Positions 1 to 7,868 of a stretch of 64,000 bases of DNA are shown piece by piece (the first letter of the stretch is position 1; every line of letters starts with the position of its first letter). Source of the stretch: Oceanospirillum sp048265165. Lineage in GTDB: Bacteria > Pseudomonadota > Gammaproteobacteria > Pseudomonadales > Halomonadaceae. The stretch covers positions 186,001-250,000 of the forward strand of contig NZ_JBLXCD010000004.1 of assembly GCF_048265165.1 (NCBI RefSeq). The letters run 5' to 3'. The position numbers and the translations under genes were made by a program. The notes below the pieces were generated by a model, which ran no database searches, was not told where the DNA came from, and saw only the letters and a list, made by a program, of their open reading frames with translations.

Positions 1-861
1 AGCGTATTGCACCGATGGCTTTGGTTACTGGAAAAAAAAGAGCTTTGGGCGGCATTAGAGCTACTGATAATATCCGTGGTTGTTCTGCCTATCCTACCGA
101 ATGCCGCAATGGGCCCTTGGCTGGCGCTTAACCCCTACGAGATCTGGTGGATGGTCGTGCTGATTTCAAGTATCTCTTTTGTGGGCTATTTTGCCATGAA
201 GATTATTGGTGCCCGTAAGGGAATTATGCTGACGGCTCTGTTTGCAGGGCTGGTTTCTTCTACGGCGTTAACTCTTCAGTTTTCCAGAATGGCAAGGGAC
301 TCGAAAGAAGCAACTCCGCTATTAGCTGCAGGAATATTATTTGCTTGTGGCACCATGTTTCCCCGGGTGCTCTTGGTTGCAGGAGTCATTAATCCGGAGT
401 TGGTGCCTCATTTGCTGTTACCGGTACTGGTGATGAGTGTTGTGGTTTATCTTCCGGCTCTGTTTCTGCTTTATCAGGGCAATAAAGTAGTACCCAATGA
501 TGTGACGCCGCCATCGAAACCTCTGTCTCTGGCATCTGCGTTAGGCTTTGGTGCGCTATTAGCTCTGATTCTGCTGCTTAGCAGTGCGTTAAAAGAAAAT
601 GTCGGTGATACAGGAATTCTGATTTTGGCGGCTGCCAGTGGTATTGCGGATGTTGATCCTATCAATCTGTCACTATCGGGTATGAGTCGGGATGGGCTGA
701 TGCTGAATACTGCCATGTTGGGTATTGTGATCGCCGCGATTGTTAATTCGGTTCTGAAAGGGGCGATGGCTGCTGTAATTGGCGGCAAAGCCCTGACACT
801 TCAGGCCGCCATACCTTTATGGGTTGCAGCGATTCTAGGAGGAGTCGTTGCTATTATCTGA
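1..861 (+). CDS. MgtC/SapB family membrane protein, DUF4010 part (5' end outside window)
   Basis: The reading frame is open from the first base, so the gene starts upstream and only the C-terminal part is seen. About 285 residues are visible and very hydrophobic, with roughly eight membrane segments separated by short loops. They include a basic loop after the second segment (KIIGARKG) and a Gly/Ser/Asp-rich stretch near residue 210 (SGIADVDPINLS). This pattern matches the DUF4010 domain, which usually follows an N-terminal MgtC/SapB domain in inner-membrane proteins of unknown transport role. The family name rests on recognition of the DUF4010 pattern; the MgtC half is not visible. The gene ends at a bidirectional terminator shared with the opposing nsrR. 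Confidence 0.8.
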   Translation, partial: SVLHRWLWLLEKKELWAALELLIISVVVLPILPNAAMGPWLALNPYEIWWMVVLISSISFVGYFAMKIIGARKGIMLTALFAGLVSSTALTLQFSRMARDSKEATPLLAAGILFACGTMFPRVLLVAGVINPELVPHLLLPVLVMSVVVYLPALFLLYQGNKVVPNDVTPPSKPLSLASALGFGALLALILLLSSALKENVGDTGILILAAASGIADVDPINLSLSGMSRDGLMLNTAMLGIVIAAIVNSVLKGAMAAVIGGKALTLQAAIPLWVAAILGGVVAII

Positions 862-885
862 TTTGCTTGCCGGGGCTAGGCAGAA

Positions 886-923
886 AAAAAGCGCGACAGC
901 TTGAATTTGCTATCGCGCTTTTT
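886..923. terminator. Bidirectional intrinsic terminator
   Basis: An 11-base perfect inverted repeat (aaaaagcgcga / tcgcgcttttt) lies 25 bp after the DUF4010 stop and 26 bp before the nsrR stop. An inner AGC/GCT pair extends the stem. Because the arms start with A-runs and end with T-runs, it can end transcription from both convergent genes. Confidence 0.85.
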
Positions 924-948
924 CAGATATTACCTATCTGTACTCAGA

Positions 949-1419
949 TCAGGAAGCCGCCATTACCTGCACCGGCAGTTCGCCTTCTTTCAGATCCAAG
1001 CCCAGCAGTGTACGTATATCCGCCGGATTCTTGAGTAAGTCACGTAGTGTGTACTCGTCAACAACACCCAGAAAAGCATCGCGTGCTTTCTTCAACATTG
1101 GCTTCATATCACATGAGCCGGTTAATGGGCATATGAGCTTTTCGCAGTCGACAATTTCCAGGGATGTTTCAAAGTCACGAATCATCCTACCAATGGAAAC
1201 CTCTTCTGCTTCCATATTGATACGCATGCCGCCATACTTACCTCGGACAGTCTGGATGTAACCCAGCTGGCCGAGCTTGTGAACAATCTTCATCAGATGA
1301 TTGCGCGAGATTTCAAAATGGTGCGCGATATCACTGATTGTTACCAGTTCGTCAGATTGCTGTACACCAAGGAACATAAGAACCCGGATGGCATAATCTG
1401 TTTGACGGGTAAGTTGCAT
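949..1419 (-). CDS. nsrR: Rrf2-family nitric-oxide-sensing repressor NsrR
   Basis: This is a 156-residue Rrf2 regulator with an N-terminal winged helix (MQLTRQTDYAIRVL; helix-turn-helix near residues 27-46). Three cysteines, C92, C97 and C103, have the C-x4-C-x5-C spacing of NsrR, where they hold a nitric-oxide-sensitive [Fe-S] cluster. IscR and RsrR use different spacing. The start at 1419 is chosen because it gives the canonical family N-terminus and has an AGGGGA ribosome site upstream; the longer open frame begins further out without support. NsrR normally represses NO-detoxification genes, none of which is visible in this window. It diverges from an MFS gene across 224 bp, and I could not recognise a convincing NsrR palindrome there. 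Confidence 0.88.
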   Translation of the reverse strand: MQLTRQTDYAIRVLMFLGVQQSDELVTISDIAHHFEISRNHLMKIVHKLGQLGYIQTVRGKYGGMRINMEAEEVSIGRMIRDFETSLEIVDCEKLICPLTGSCDMKPMLKKARDAFLGVVDEYTLRDLLKNPADIRTLLGLDLKEGELPVQVMAAS

Positions 1420-1643
1420 GATGCACAGTCCCCTTTCGTTCTTAATTAAACCCTGTGGTACCTGCCAGCCAGTCCCTGCAGGATTACTCACGCTATTCAA
1501 ACAATCGTAACATGCTATTGCTGAGTGCATTGTATATCTTTGCAATCAAATGCAGCTTTTTATGTACAACTTGCCGACAAATTGAGGCCTATTTAACAAA
1601 AAATCAAGCTAACATTCTAATTTAATTAGCAAAAGGAGCTTTT

Positions 1644-2810
1644 GTGAACCTTCGTAACGTATTGCTGCTGGCATTAGCTTCATCGCTGGCGATGTCTGCA
1701 GCCCCGGTTGTTATCTTTATTGGTGGCCTTATTGGCGGTGACTTGTCATCAAATCCACGTCTTGCCACTCTGCCTGTTGCCTTTATGGTTATTGGCACAG
1801 CCCTTAGTACCATACCTGCTGCGATGATTATGCAGCGTTTAGGGCGTAAAAAGGGTTTTATTCTAGGGGCTTCAGGTGGCGTATTGGCTAATTTGCTGGC
1901 GGCGTTTGCTTTGAGTATTCAGTCTTTCCCACTGTTTGTGACAGCAACTGGGTTGGTTGGTTTTCATTTAGCTTTCGTCCAGCAGTATCGCTTTGCAGCT
2001 GCAGAGAGTGCATCGCCGGAGCAAGCAGGAAAGGCGATTTCTTTTGTTTTGGTTGGTGGTGTTATCGCAGCTTTTATTGGCCCCGAGCTTGCTCAGATTG
2101 CTGCACACTGGTTTGAACAGCAATTTGTTGGTTCTTTCGTTGTTTTAGCTTTGCTGATTGCGCTTGCGTTACTACTTTTGTTGAGCATAAAGCCGGTGAA
2201 GGATTTTCAGGCAGAGTCTGATGAGCATCATAAGCCTTCTGTGTTGACTTTGTTGGGACGCCCAGGGTTCTTTATTGCTGTTCTAGGTGGTGTAACGGCT
2301 TATGCGGTGATGAGTTTTATTATGACCGCTACACCGATCAGTATGCATGTTATGGATGGCCACTCACTGGAAGCCACTGCACGCGTTATTCAAAGTCATG
2401 TCGCTGCTATGTATCTTCCATCCCTTCTGACGGGGCTGATTATCGGTACACTGGGTGTTACCCGGGTTATGGGAGCAGGCACTGTATTACTACTGGGGTG
2501 TAGTGTTGTTGCGTTGAGTGGCCATGGTTTGATGCACTACTGGTGGGCGCTGGTGTTGCTGGGTATTGGCTGGAACTTTTTATTTGTTGGTTCGACAACT
2601 TTACTGACGCGCTATTATGACCACAAAGAACGTTATAAGGCTCAGGCAGTAAACGATTTTGCTGTCTTCGGCCTTCAGGCGGTAGCCTCCTTATACGCCG
2701 GTCAGGTTATCCACGGCCTGGGGTGGCAATGGGTTAATCTGCTGCCTATACCGCTACTGATTATCATGTTGATTTCACTTTTTTGGTTGGCAAGGCGCCA
2801 AGCGGAATAG
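1644..2810 (+). CDS. MFS transporter
   Basis: This 388-residue protein has about twelve membrane segments in two halves of six. It carries the major-facilitator loop 2-3 motif in the form MQRLGRKKGF (residues 60-70 region) and a central hydrophilic linker (KPVKDFQAESDEHHKPS). The GTG start at 1644 is preceded by a good AAAAGGAG ribosome site. The substrate cannot be told from sequence. It is transcribed divergently from nsrR, so NsrR control is possible but not shown. There is no clear terminator after it, and the following 230 bp contain only a weak overlapping open frame. Confidence 0.85.
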   Translation: MNLRNVLLLALASSLAMSAAPVVIFIGGLIGGDLSSNPRLATLPVAFMVIGTALSTIPAAMIMQRLGRKKGFILGASGGVLANLLAAFALSIQSFPLFVTATGLVGFHLAFVQQYRFAAAESASPEQAGKAISFVLVGGVIAAFIGPELAQIAAHWFEQQFVGSFVVLALLIALALLLLLSIKPVKDFQAESDEHHKPSVLTLLGRPGFFIAVLGGVTAYAVMSFIMTATPISMHVMDGHSLEATARVIQSHVAAMYLPSLLTGLIIGTLGVTRVMGAGTVLLLGCSVVALSGHGLMHYWWALVLLGIGWNFLFVGSTTLLTRYYDHKERYKAQAVNDFAVFGLQAVASLYAGQVIHGLGWQWVNLLPIPLLIIMLISLFWLARRQAE

Positions 2811-3043
2811 AGGTGGGGTCGCACAAGGCATGGGGGCAGTTGAGTATACTCGAATGCTTTTTTTGGCTGTGGTCATAATATGCCCCATCTTTTGCGCTAA
2901 TATGAGTATTATCCGAACTGCTATTGTTTTTAATCAGTGCGTTTTATTCTCTGAGGTGCTGATAAATGATATGTTTAGCTTCAGAACAGAAACAGGGGAG
3001 GTGCGCCGTTTGAGCGTGCCCGACAAAGAGACAGGAGAGGCTG

Positions 3044-3976
3044 ATGTCTGGTCAAAAGTTCCGACTGGTTACGCGCAGTGATTTTGACGGTCTGGTATGT
3101 GCGGTGCTTCTAAAGCATCTGGATATGATTGACGATATTTTGTTTGTGCATCCCAAAGATATGCAGGATGGGAAAATTGAAATTACAGGTTCGGATATCA
3201 CCACCAACTTGCCCTATGTGAAAGGCTGCTACTTGGCTTTTGACCATCATCTGAGTGAAACACTGCGTAATGACAGCAGTATTGATAATCATATTATCGA
3301 CCCTGATGCTCCATCGGCGGCCCGTGTTGTTTATGATTACTATGGTGGCGCTGATAAATTCCCGGCTTCCTGGAATGATATGATGGAGGCGGTAGATAAA
3401 GGCGATTCTGCTCAGTTCAGTCGTGAAGAGATTCTAAAGCCTGAAGGTTGGGTTCTGATGAACTTCCTGATGGATGCCCGTACTGGTTTAGGGCGTTTCC
3501 GTGAGTTTCGGATCTCAAACTATCAGTTGATGATGCAGCTGATTGACTATTGTGCAAATCACACAATTGATGACATTCTGAAGCTTGAAGATGTTAAGGA
3601 GCGCGTCGAGCTCTACTTTGAGCAGGAAGCGAAAGCCGTTGAGCAGATTAAACGCTGCAGTACTGTTCACGGCAACCTGGTGGTTCTGGATCTGCGTAAT
3701 GAAGAAACCATTTGGGCTACTAACCGTTTTATGATTTATGCCCTGTATCCTGAATGTAATATTTCGATCCATGTTTTGTGGGGCCTTAAGCAACAGAACA
3801 CAGTATTTGCTGTAGGTAAGTCAATTCTGGATCGAAGCTCTTCTACTAATGTGGGTGAGCTTTGTCTGGAGTATGGCGGCGGCGGTCATCTGAATGCTGG
3901 TACCTGCCAGGTTGATAATGATAAGGCAGCAGAGTCATTGGAAGCGATTGTGAATAAAATTAACGCTGACGGATAA
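3044..3976 (+). CDS. DHH-family phosphoesterase
   Basis: This 310-residue protein combines a DHH domain with a DHHA1 domain. Visible motifs are the metal-binding DFDG (residues 13-16), the DHH triad (67-69) and the C-terminal GGGGH-x-NAG (278-285) that binds substrate phosphate in DHHA1 domains. Relatives include exopolyphosphatases, inorganic pyrophosphatases and the nanoRNase/pAp phosphatase NrnA. Motif content alone does not say which phosphoester is cleaved. No membrane segment, CBS or tRNA-ligase domain is present, so it is a stand-alone soluble enzyme. An AGGAGAG ribosome site precedes the ATG, and a strong terminator follows. Confidence 0.88.
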   Translation: MSGQKFRLVTRSDFDGLVCAVLLKHLDMIDDILFVHPKDMQDGKIEITGSDITTNLPYVKGCYLAFDHHLSETLRNDSSIDNHIIDPDAPSAARVVYDYYGGADKFPASWNDMMEAVDKGDSAQFSREEILKPEGWVLMNFLMDARTGLGRFREFRISNYQLMMQLIDYCANHTIDDILKLEDVKERVELYFEQEAKAVEQIKRCSTVHGNLVVLDLRNEETIWATNRFMIYALYPECNISIHVLWGLKQQNTVFAVGKSILDRSSSTNVGELCLEYGGGGHLNAGTCQVDNDKAAESLEAIVNKINADG

Positions 3977-4013
3977 TACAGTTTCTGTGTGAGCCACCTC
4001 AGGGTTGTTGCGC

Positions 4014-4048
4014 AAACCCCCGGTTTTCTGAGCTGGGGGTTTGTTGTT
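4014..4048 (+). terminator. Intrinsic terminator after the DHH gene
   Basis: The repeat AAACCCCC / GGGGGTTT with a 13-base loop begins about 38 bp after the stop codon and is followed by TTGTTGTTT. Confidence 0.75.
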
Positions 4049-4125
4049 TCAGCCAGACAATAATATTAATGATTACGCCCTGCCTGTTTCTTCGGGTGTT
4101 CTCTGTTTGATGTGGAGCCCCTTCT

Positions 4126-4437
4126 ATGCTGACAAAAGCTAAAATTACGATCTTTTACTGCACACAATGCAACTGGATGTTGCGTGCAGCCTGGATTGCC
4201 CAAGAGATTCTGCATACTTTTAGCGATGACTTGGCTGAAGTGGCATTGGCGCCGTCAACCGGAGGTCGTTACGAGATCTGGCTGGATGATATTTTGCTAT
4301 GGGAGCGTAAAGCTGATGCTGGCTTTCCGGAAGCAAAAGAGATTAAGCAGCGCATCAGGGATGTAATTGACCCGGAGCGTTCTCTGGGGCACTCCGATAC
4401 ACCTGTGGTTTCCCGGGCAGATGAAGAGCAGCGCTAG
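4126..4437 (+). CDS. SelT/SelW/SelH (Rdx) family redox protein
   Basis: A 103-residue protein with a thioredoxin-like core. The N-terminal strand ends in the C-x-x-C motif YCTQCNWMLRA (C12, C15), which is diagnostic of the Rdx family. In selenoprotein members the second cysteine is selenocysteine; here a normal cysteine codon is used. The STGGRYEIW segment after the second strand also fits the family. The family is thought to act in thiol redox chemistry, with no fixed substrate. GGAG lies upstream of the ATG. Its stop codon overlaps that of the opposing HugZ-like gene by 4 bp. Confidence 0.85.
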   Translation: MLTKAKITIFYCTQCNWMLRAAWIAQEILHTFSDDLAEVALAPSTGGRYEIWLDDILLWERKADAGFPEAKEIKQRIRDVIDPERSLGHSDTPVVSRADEEQR

Positions 4438-4952
4438 GTTTCTCGTTTCAGATGTTCTATCTGATTAAGGCCTTCACCCGAGAGAGTGTAGGCCTGTCCG
4501 AAGCCACGCACATAGCTCGCACGTTTTGGGATCAGTTTCAGCAGTTGAAAATCTCCTAAACCTTTCAGCAGATCAATAATTTCCCCAAAGCGCTCTTGCA
4601 TCTGTTCCAGCCTGACTTCAAATTCTGCAGCGTCTCTGACGATCACTTCAGCATGACCAATACAGGTAAAACGCTGACGGGCAAAAAATTGTCGGGTATT
4701 TTGCTCATCAGTGATGAGCATCCAGGAAACCTTTTTATTATCAACAAGGTGTTGGGTGTGGGCTGCAAGTTCGCTGACGAAGATATAGTGATTGCCCACC
4801 TCATCTTCAATAAAGGGGGCATAGCTCGCTTCAGGCCACTGTTCATTATTCATGGTTGCCAGAACAAGTGTTTTACAGCTTTGGCGGAATTCATGTTGTT
4901 CAGCCTGGATATCGCTCAGAGTAAGGGCGCTTTTAGATGCTGATGTTGCCAT
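4434..4952 (-). CDS. HugZ-like pyridoxamine 5'-phosphate oxidase-fold protein
   Basis: A 172-residue protein of the split-barrel flavin/heme-binding fold. It has the N-terminal pattern typical of HugZ/HutZ heme-utilisation proteins and general-stress PNPOx relatives (LATMNNEQWPEASYAPF; later FVSELAAHTQHL and the IGHAEVI strand). HugZ-type proteins degrade heme to release iron, whereas plain PNPOx-like proteins bind FMN or F420. The long HugZ C-terminal DUF2470 extension is absent, so heme degradation is uncertain. The start at 4952 is preferred over an upstream in-frame ATG because GGAG precedes it at the right distance. It is convergent with the Rdx gene and shares 4 bp with it. Confidence 0.75.
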   Translation of the reverse strand: MATSASKSALTLSDIQAEQHEFRQSCKTLVLATMNNEQWPEASYAPFIEDEVGNHYIFVSELAAHTQHLVDNKKVSWMLITDEQNTRQFFARQRFTCIGHAEVIVRDAAEFEVRLEQMQERFGEIIDLLKGLGDFQLLKLIPKRASYVRGFGQAYTLSGEGLNQIEHLKRET

Positions 4953-5116
4953 TAAAATCTCCGCTGTTGTTAGAGGTTCTGTTGGTTCAAACGTAAGTCG
5001 AAAGACCATCAATAGCATTGTAAGCAGGGTACGGACTATAGCATTTGGCTGTGCTTACCCCAATATTACCTTTTTGCTAACGTCAGTTTTCTGGCGGTTT
5101 TTTATCAGGAGTTTTT

Positions 5117-6043
5117 ATGTCTAATAGCCAGCAGGCACAGGATAAACGTGCTTATATCTTCGCGTTGACTGCTGTTCTGATGTGGTCGACGGTGGCTATT
5201 GCTTTTAAGATAGGGCTGCGCGAGTTGGCACCTGTACAGTTATTGTTATGGGCCGCTATTTTTTCGATTATGACCCTGATGCTGACGGTGACGGTACAGA
5301 AAAAGTGGTTCCATATCCGGATGCTGACCGCTGCTCAGTGGCGGGCATCGGTTTTATACGGTGCTTTAAATCCTGTTCTTTACTATGTGGTGCTGTTTGC
5401 GGCTTATGACCTGTTGCCAGCACAGGAAGCTCAGGCTTTGAACTACTCCTGGGCGCTGACGCTGGCATTTTTGTCAGTACCTTTTTTAGGGCAGAAGCTA
5501 AGGGCTCAGGACCTGCTGGCCGGCTGTGTTTGTTATGGTGGTGTACTGGTCATTGCCACGCGTGGTAATCCTTTGGGGTTGGAGTTCAGTCACCTGCCGG
5601 GTGTTGGTCTTGCTCTGTTCAGTACACTTATCTGGGCAGGATACTGGATTGTGAATACAAAAGATCAGCGGGAGCCAGTGGTAGGCTTAATGCTGAACTT
5701 TATTATGGCATTACCTATCTTGCTATTCATTAATAGCTATCAGGGGTTACTGATTCTACCTAGCTATCAGAGTCTTGCAGCGGCAGCGTATATTGGTATT
5801 TTTGAGATGGGGCTGGCGTTTGCCTGTTGGTTAACGGCGATGCGACTCATATCGCAAACGGCCAAAATCAGTAATCTGATTTTTTTAGCACCTTTTATCT
5901 CACTGGTTCTGATTTATTTTCTGTTGGGAGAAGAGATCTACCCGTCTACTCTGATAGGTCTTGGTTTTATTATTAGTGGTTTACTTATTCAGCAGTATAA
6001 AACGGCAGCACAGAAAGCAGCTCTCAAAGCGTTAAGTTCGTAA
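5117..6043 (+). CDS. EamA/DMT-family permease
   Basis: A 308-residue inner-membrane protein with ten predicted membrane segments. It is built from two EamA repeats (about residues 12-145 and 160-290), each ending in the conserved last-helix pattern (VCYGGVLVIATRG; GLGFIISGLLIQQY). Drug/metabolite transporters of this kind export amino acids, nucleosides or drugs; the substrate is not predictable here. An AGGAG ribosome site lies before the ATG. A DUF1653 gene follows closely and is probably co-transcribed. Confidence 0.87.
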   Translation: MSNSQQAQDKRAYIFALTAVLMWSTVAIAFKIGLRELAPVQLLLWAAIFSIMTLMLTVTVQKKWFHIRMLTAAQWRASVLYGALNPVLYYVVLFAAYDLLPAQEAQALNYSWALTLAFLSVPFLGQKLRAQDLLAGCVCYGGVLVIATRGNPLGLEFSHLPGVGLALFSTLIWAGYWIVNTKDQREPVVGLMLNFIMALPILLFINSYQGLLILPSYQSLAAAAYIGIFEMGLAFACWLTAMRLISQTAKISNLIFLAPFISLVLIYFLLGEEIYPSTLIGLGFIISGLLIQQYKTAAQKAALKALSS

Positions 6044-6080
6044 AAACATGCAGGGTGCTCAATCATTAAGCGGAGTGGAA

Positions 6081-6326
6081 ATGGCAATTCAGAGTGGTAT
6101 TTATCAACATTATAAGGGCTCAAAATATCTGGTGGTGGGCGAAGTAAGGCACAGTGAAACCGAGGAAACCTTGGTACTTTACCGTGCTCTTTATGGTGAA
6201 CGGGGATTGTGGGTTCGACCTGTCAGTATGTTTAGTGAGCAGGTTGATGTTGCTGGTGAGATAAAGCCCCGCTTCGAGCTGATTGAAGCCAGAGATAACC
6301 TGATGGCAGGGGTTGACGCACCATAG
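6081..6326 (+). CDS. DUF1653 domain protein
   Basis: An 81-residue protein that is almost entirely a DUF1653 domain. The hallmark strings GIYQHYKG, VGEVRHSETEE, LVLYRALYGERGLWVRP and MFSEQV are all present. The family is small, soluble and of unknown biochemical function. The start at 6081 is chosen because GGAG sits five bases upstream; an in-frame ATG 33 bp earlier has no ribosome site. It begins 37 bp after the DMT permease stop and is followed by a hairpin shared with the convergent tesA. Confidence 0.85.
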   Translation: MAIQSGIYQHYKGSKYLVVGEVRHSETEETLVLYRALYGERGLWVRPVSMFSEQVDVAGEIKPRFELIEARDNLMAGVDAP

Positions 6327-6342
6327 TAGATTTAGAAGTGCG

Positions 6343-6376
6343 CGACAGAAATGGCTCGAAATAAGCCATTTTGTCG
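6343..6376. terminator. Hairpin between convergent DUF1653 gene and tesA
   Basis: CGACAGAAATGGCT pairs with AGCCATTTTGTCG around a 7-base loop, giving a 13-bp stem with one mismatch. It sits between two convergent stop codons. The T-tract is internal rather than trailing, so termination efficiency is uncertain. Confidence 0.5.
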
Positions 6377-6408
6377 GCAATCAGTGGTGTGCTGTGATGG
6401 TTTGTGGC

Positions 6409-7122
6409 TTAGCTGGGCTGTTTTAGCAGAGCTTCAAGAGCAGGCCAGATATTATCCAGTAGTTGTCGTTGTGCCTCAGCCTTTGGGTGGACACCATCGC
6501 TTTGCATCAGGTCGGGGTAGATAGCGATTTTCTCCAGAATAAAGGGTACGACGGGGATTTTTTTCTGTTCAGCCAATTGAGGGTAGGTTGCAGCAAATGC
6601 TGTGGTATAACGCCGACCATAATTAGGTGGTAACTGTATGCCCAGCAGTAATGGTTGTGCACTGGCCTGACGGCTTATATCAATCATGCGACTAAGATTG
6701 TTTTGCATCAGATGCAGAGGCAGACCCCTTAAACCATCATTACCGCCCAGCTCAAGCAGAACCAGATCGGGTTGGTGTTGTCGGAGTAGTTCCGGTAGGC
6801 GCGCCAATCCACCCTGAGTTGTTTCGCCACTGATGCTTGCATTGATAACCCGATAAGAATAGTTCTGCGTTTGGAGGCGTTTTTCCAGCAAGCTGACCCA
6901 GCCTTCACCCTGGCGCAGCCCGTATCCTGCGCTGATACTGTCACCCAGGATCAGAATGACACCGTAAGGCTCTTTCTTATTGTTATCAGCGGCTAAAGTC
7001 AGATCAGAAAAAAGTAGTGCAAGAACTGAAAGTAAACTGATCAGTAGTCTATGCGTAGAACGATTAGTGAATCGCTGACAGACGCTTGCCCAATAAACAG
7101 TGAAAGGATGTTGAATCGACAT
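6409..7122 (-). CDS. tesA: GDSL-family esterase/thioesterase I (TesA/TAP)
   Basis: This 237-residue SGNH hydrolase is predicted to act in the periplasm on acyl-CoA thioesters, lysophospholipids and aryl esters. A signal sequence with hydrophobic core (LLISLLSVLALLF, residues 26-38) ends near the LTLAAD site. The four family blocks are intact: GDSIS (nucleophile S62), ISGET (oxyanion G99), GGNDG (N128) and SDGVHP (D209, H212). The start at 7122 has GGGAG five bases upstream. Its ATG overlaps the ATG of the divergent ABC gene within one CATG, so each promoter must lie inside the other gene. A tesA-ybbA divergent pair is also known in E. coli. Confidence 0.93.
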   Translation of the reverse strand: MSIQHPFTVYWASVCQRFTNRSTHRLLISLLSVLALLFSDLTLAADNNKKEPYGVILILGDSISAGYGLRQGEGWVSLLEKRLQTQNYSYRVINASISGETTQGGLARLPELLRQHQPDLVLLELGGNDGLRGLPLHLMQNNLSRMIDISRQASAQPLLLGIQLPPNYGRRYTTAFAATYPQLAEQKKIPVVPFILEKIAIYPDLMQSDGVHPKAEAQRQLLDNIWPALEALLKQPS

Positions 7123-7867
7123 GAATGCTCCCGCTTCCGAACGTCGTGAAAAAAATGCTAACACAGAGATAAAATCCGTTATACGGACTGAACAGCTTGC
7201 CAGAACGGTCACTGATGCTGACGGTCAGGCACTGCATATTCTGCAGGGAATTGACTGTCAGATCTATGCTGGTGAGAGTGTGGCTATTCTGGGAAGTTCC
7301 GGTGCGGGTAAATCAACTTTACTGGGTTTGTTAGCGGGACTTGATCAGTCGACGGATGGTGAAATCTGGCTTAACGACCAACCTTTGAGTGGGTTGAGTG
7401 AAGAGGGGCGGGCTCAGATGCGTCAGCAGGTGGGGTTTGTTTTTCAGTCCTTTCAGCTGCTTGAGCATCTTACCGCGTTGGAAAATGTCATGTTACCGCT
7501 GGAGCTGGCCGGAGAAAAAAACTATCAGGCTATCGCTCAAAAGTGGTTGGAACGTGTTGGGCTGGGGCAGCGCATCAAACATTATCCTCGCCAGCTCTCG
7601 GGGGGAGAGCAGCAGCGGGTTGCTATCGCCCGGGCTTTTGCAGGTGATCCTTTGGTGCTGTTTGCAGACGAGCCTACCGGTAATCTGGACAGTGTTACCG
7701 GTCAGTCGATTATTGATCTGCTGTTTACCTTGAATAAAGAAAATCAGACAACTCTGATTCTGGTTACCCATGATGCAAACCTGGCCCGGCACTGCCAGCG
7801 AAGATTAACGCTGCGCGATGGCTTGCTGCACGAAGAGCAAGCTGTTGCTGTTACCGGGGAGGCCTGA
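7121..7867 (+). CDS. ybbA: ABC transporter ATP-binding protein (YbbA-like)
   Basis: This 248-residue ATPase has a complete nucleotide-binding site: Walker A GSSGAGKST (58-66), Q-loop near Q109, signature LSGGEQ (159-164), Walker B VLFADEP (179-185) and switch H in VTHD. It belongs to the LolD/MacB/YbbA group that works with FtsX-type permeases. Its partner permease follows one base after the stop. The first 20 residues are a hydrophilic extension. The predicted role is an exporter or lipid-handling complex linked to the divergent thioesterase; the substrate is unknown. The symbol reflects the E. coli tesA-ybbA-ybbP arrangement. Confidence 0.9.
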   Translation: MNAPASERREKNANTEIKSVIRTEQLARTVTDADGQALHILQGIDCQIYAGESVAILGSSGAGKSTLLGLLAGLDQSTDGEIWLNDQPLSGLSEEGRAQMRQQVGFVFQSFQLLEHLTALENVMLPLELAGEKNYQAIAQKWLERVGLGQRIKHYPRQLSGGEQQRVAIARAFAGDPLVLFADEPTGNLDSVTGQSIIDLLFTLNKENQTTLILVTHDANLARHCQRRLTLRDGLLHEEQAVAVTGEA

Positions 7868-7868
7868 A

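Noticed and set aside
1420..1643. NsrR operator in the nsrR-MFS gap
   Set aside because: Only a widely spaced TGCATT/AATGCA pair is visible, not the 11-1-11 palindrome expected for NsrR.
2830..3081. 83-codon plus-strand open frame before the DHH gene
   Set aside because: It has no ribosome site, overlaps the well-supported DHH start in another frame, and its product shows no family pattern.
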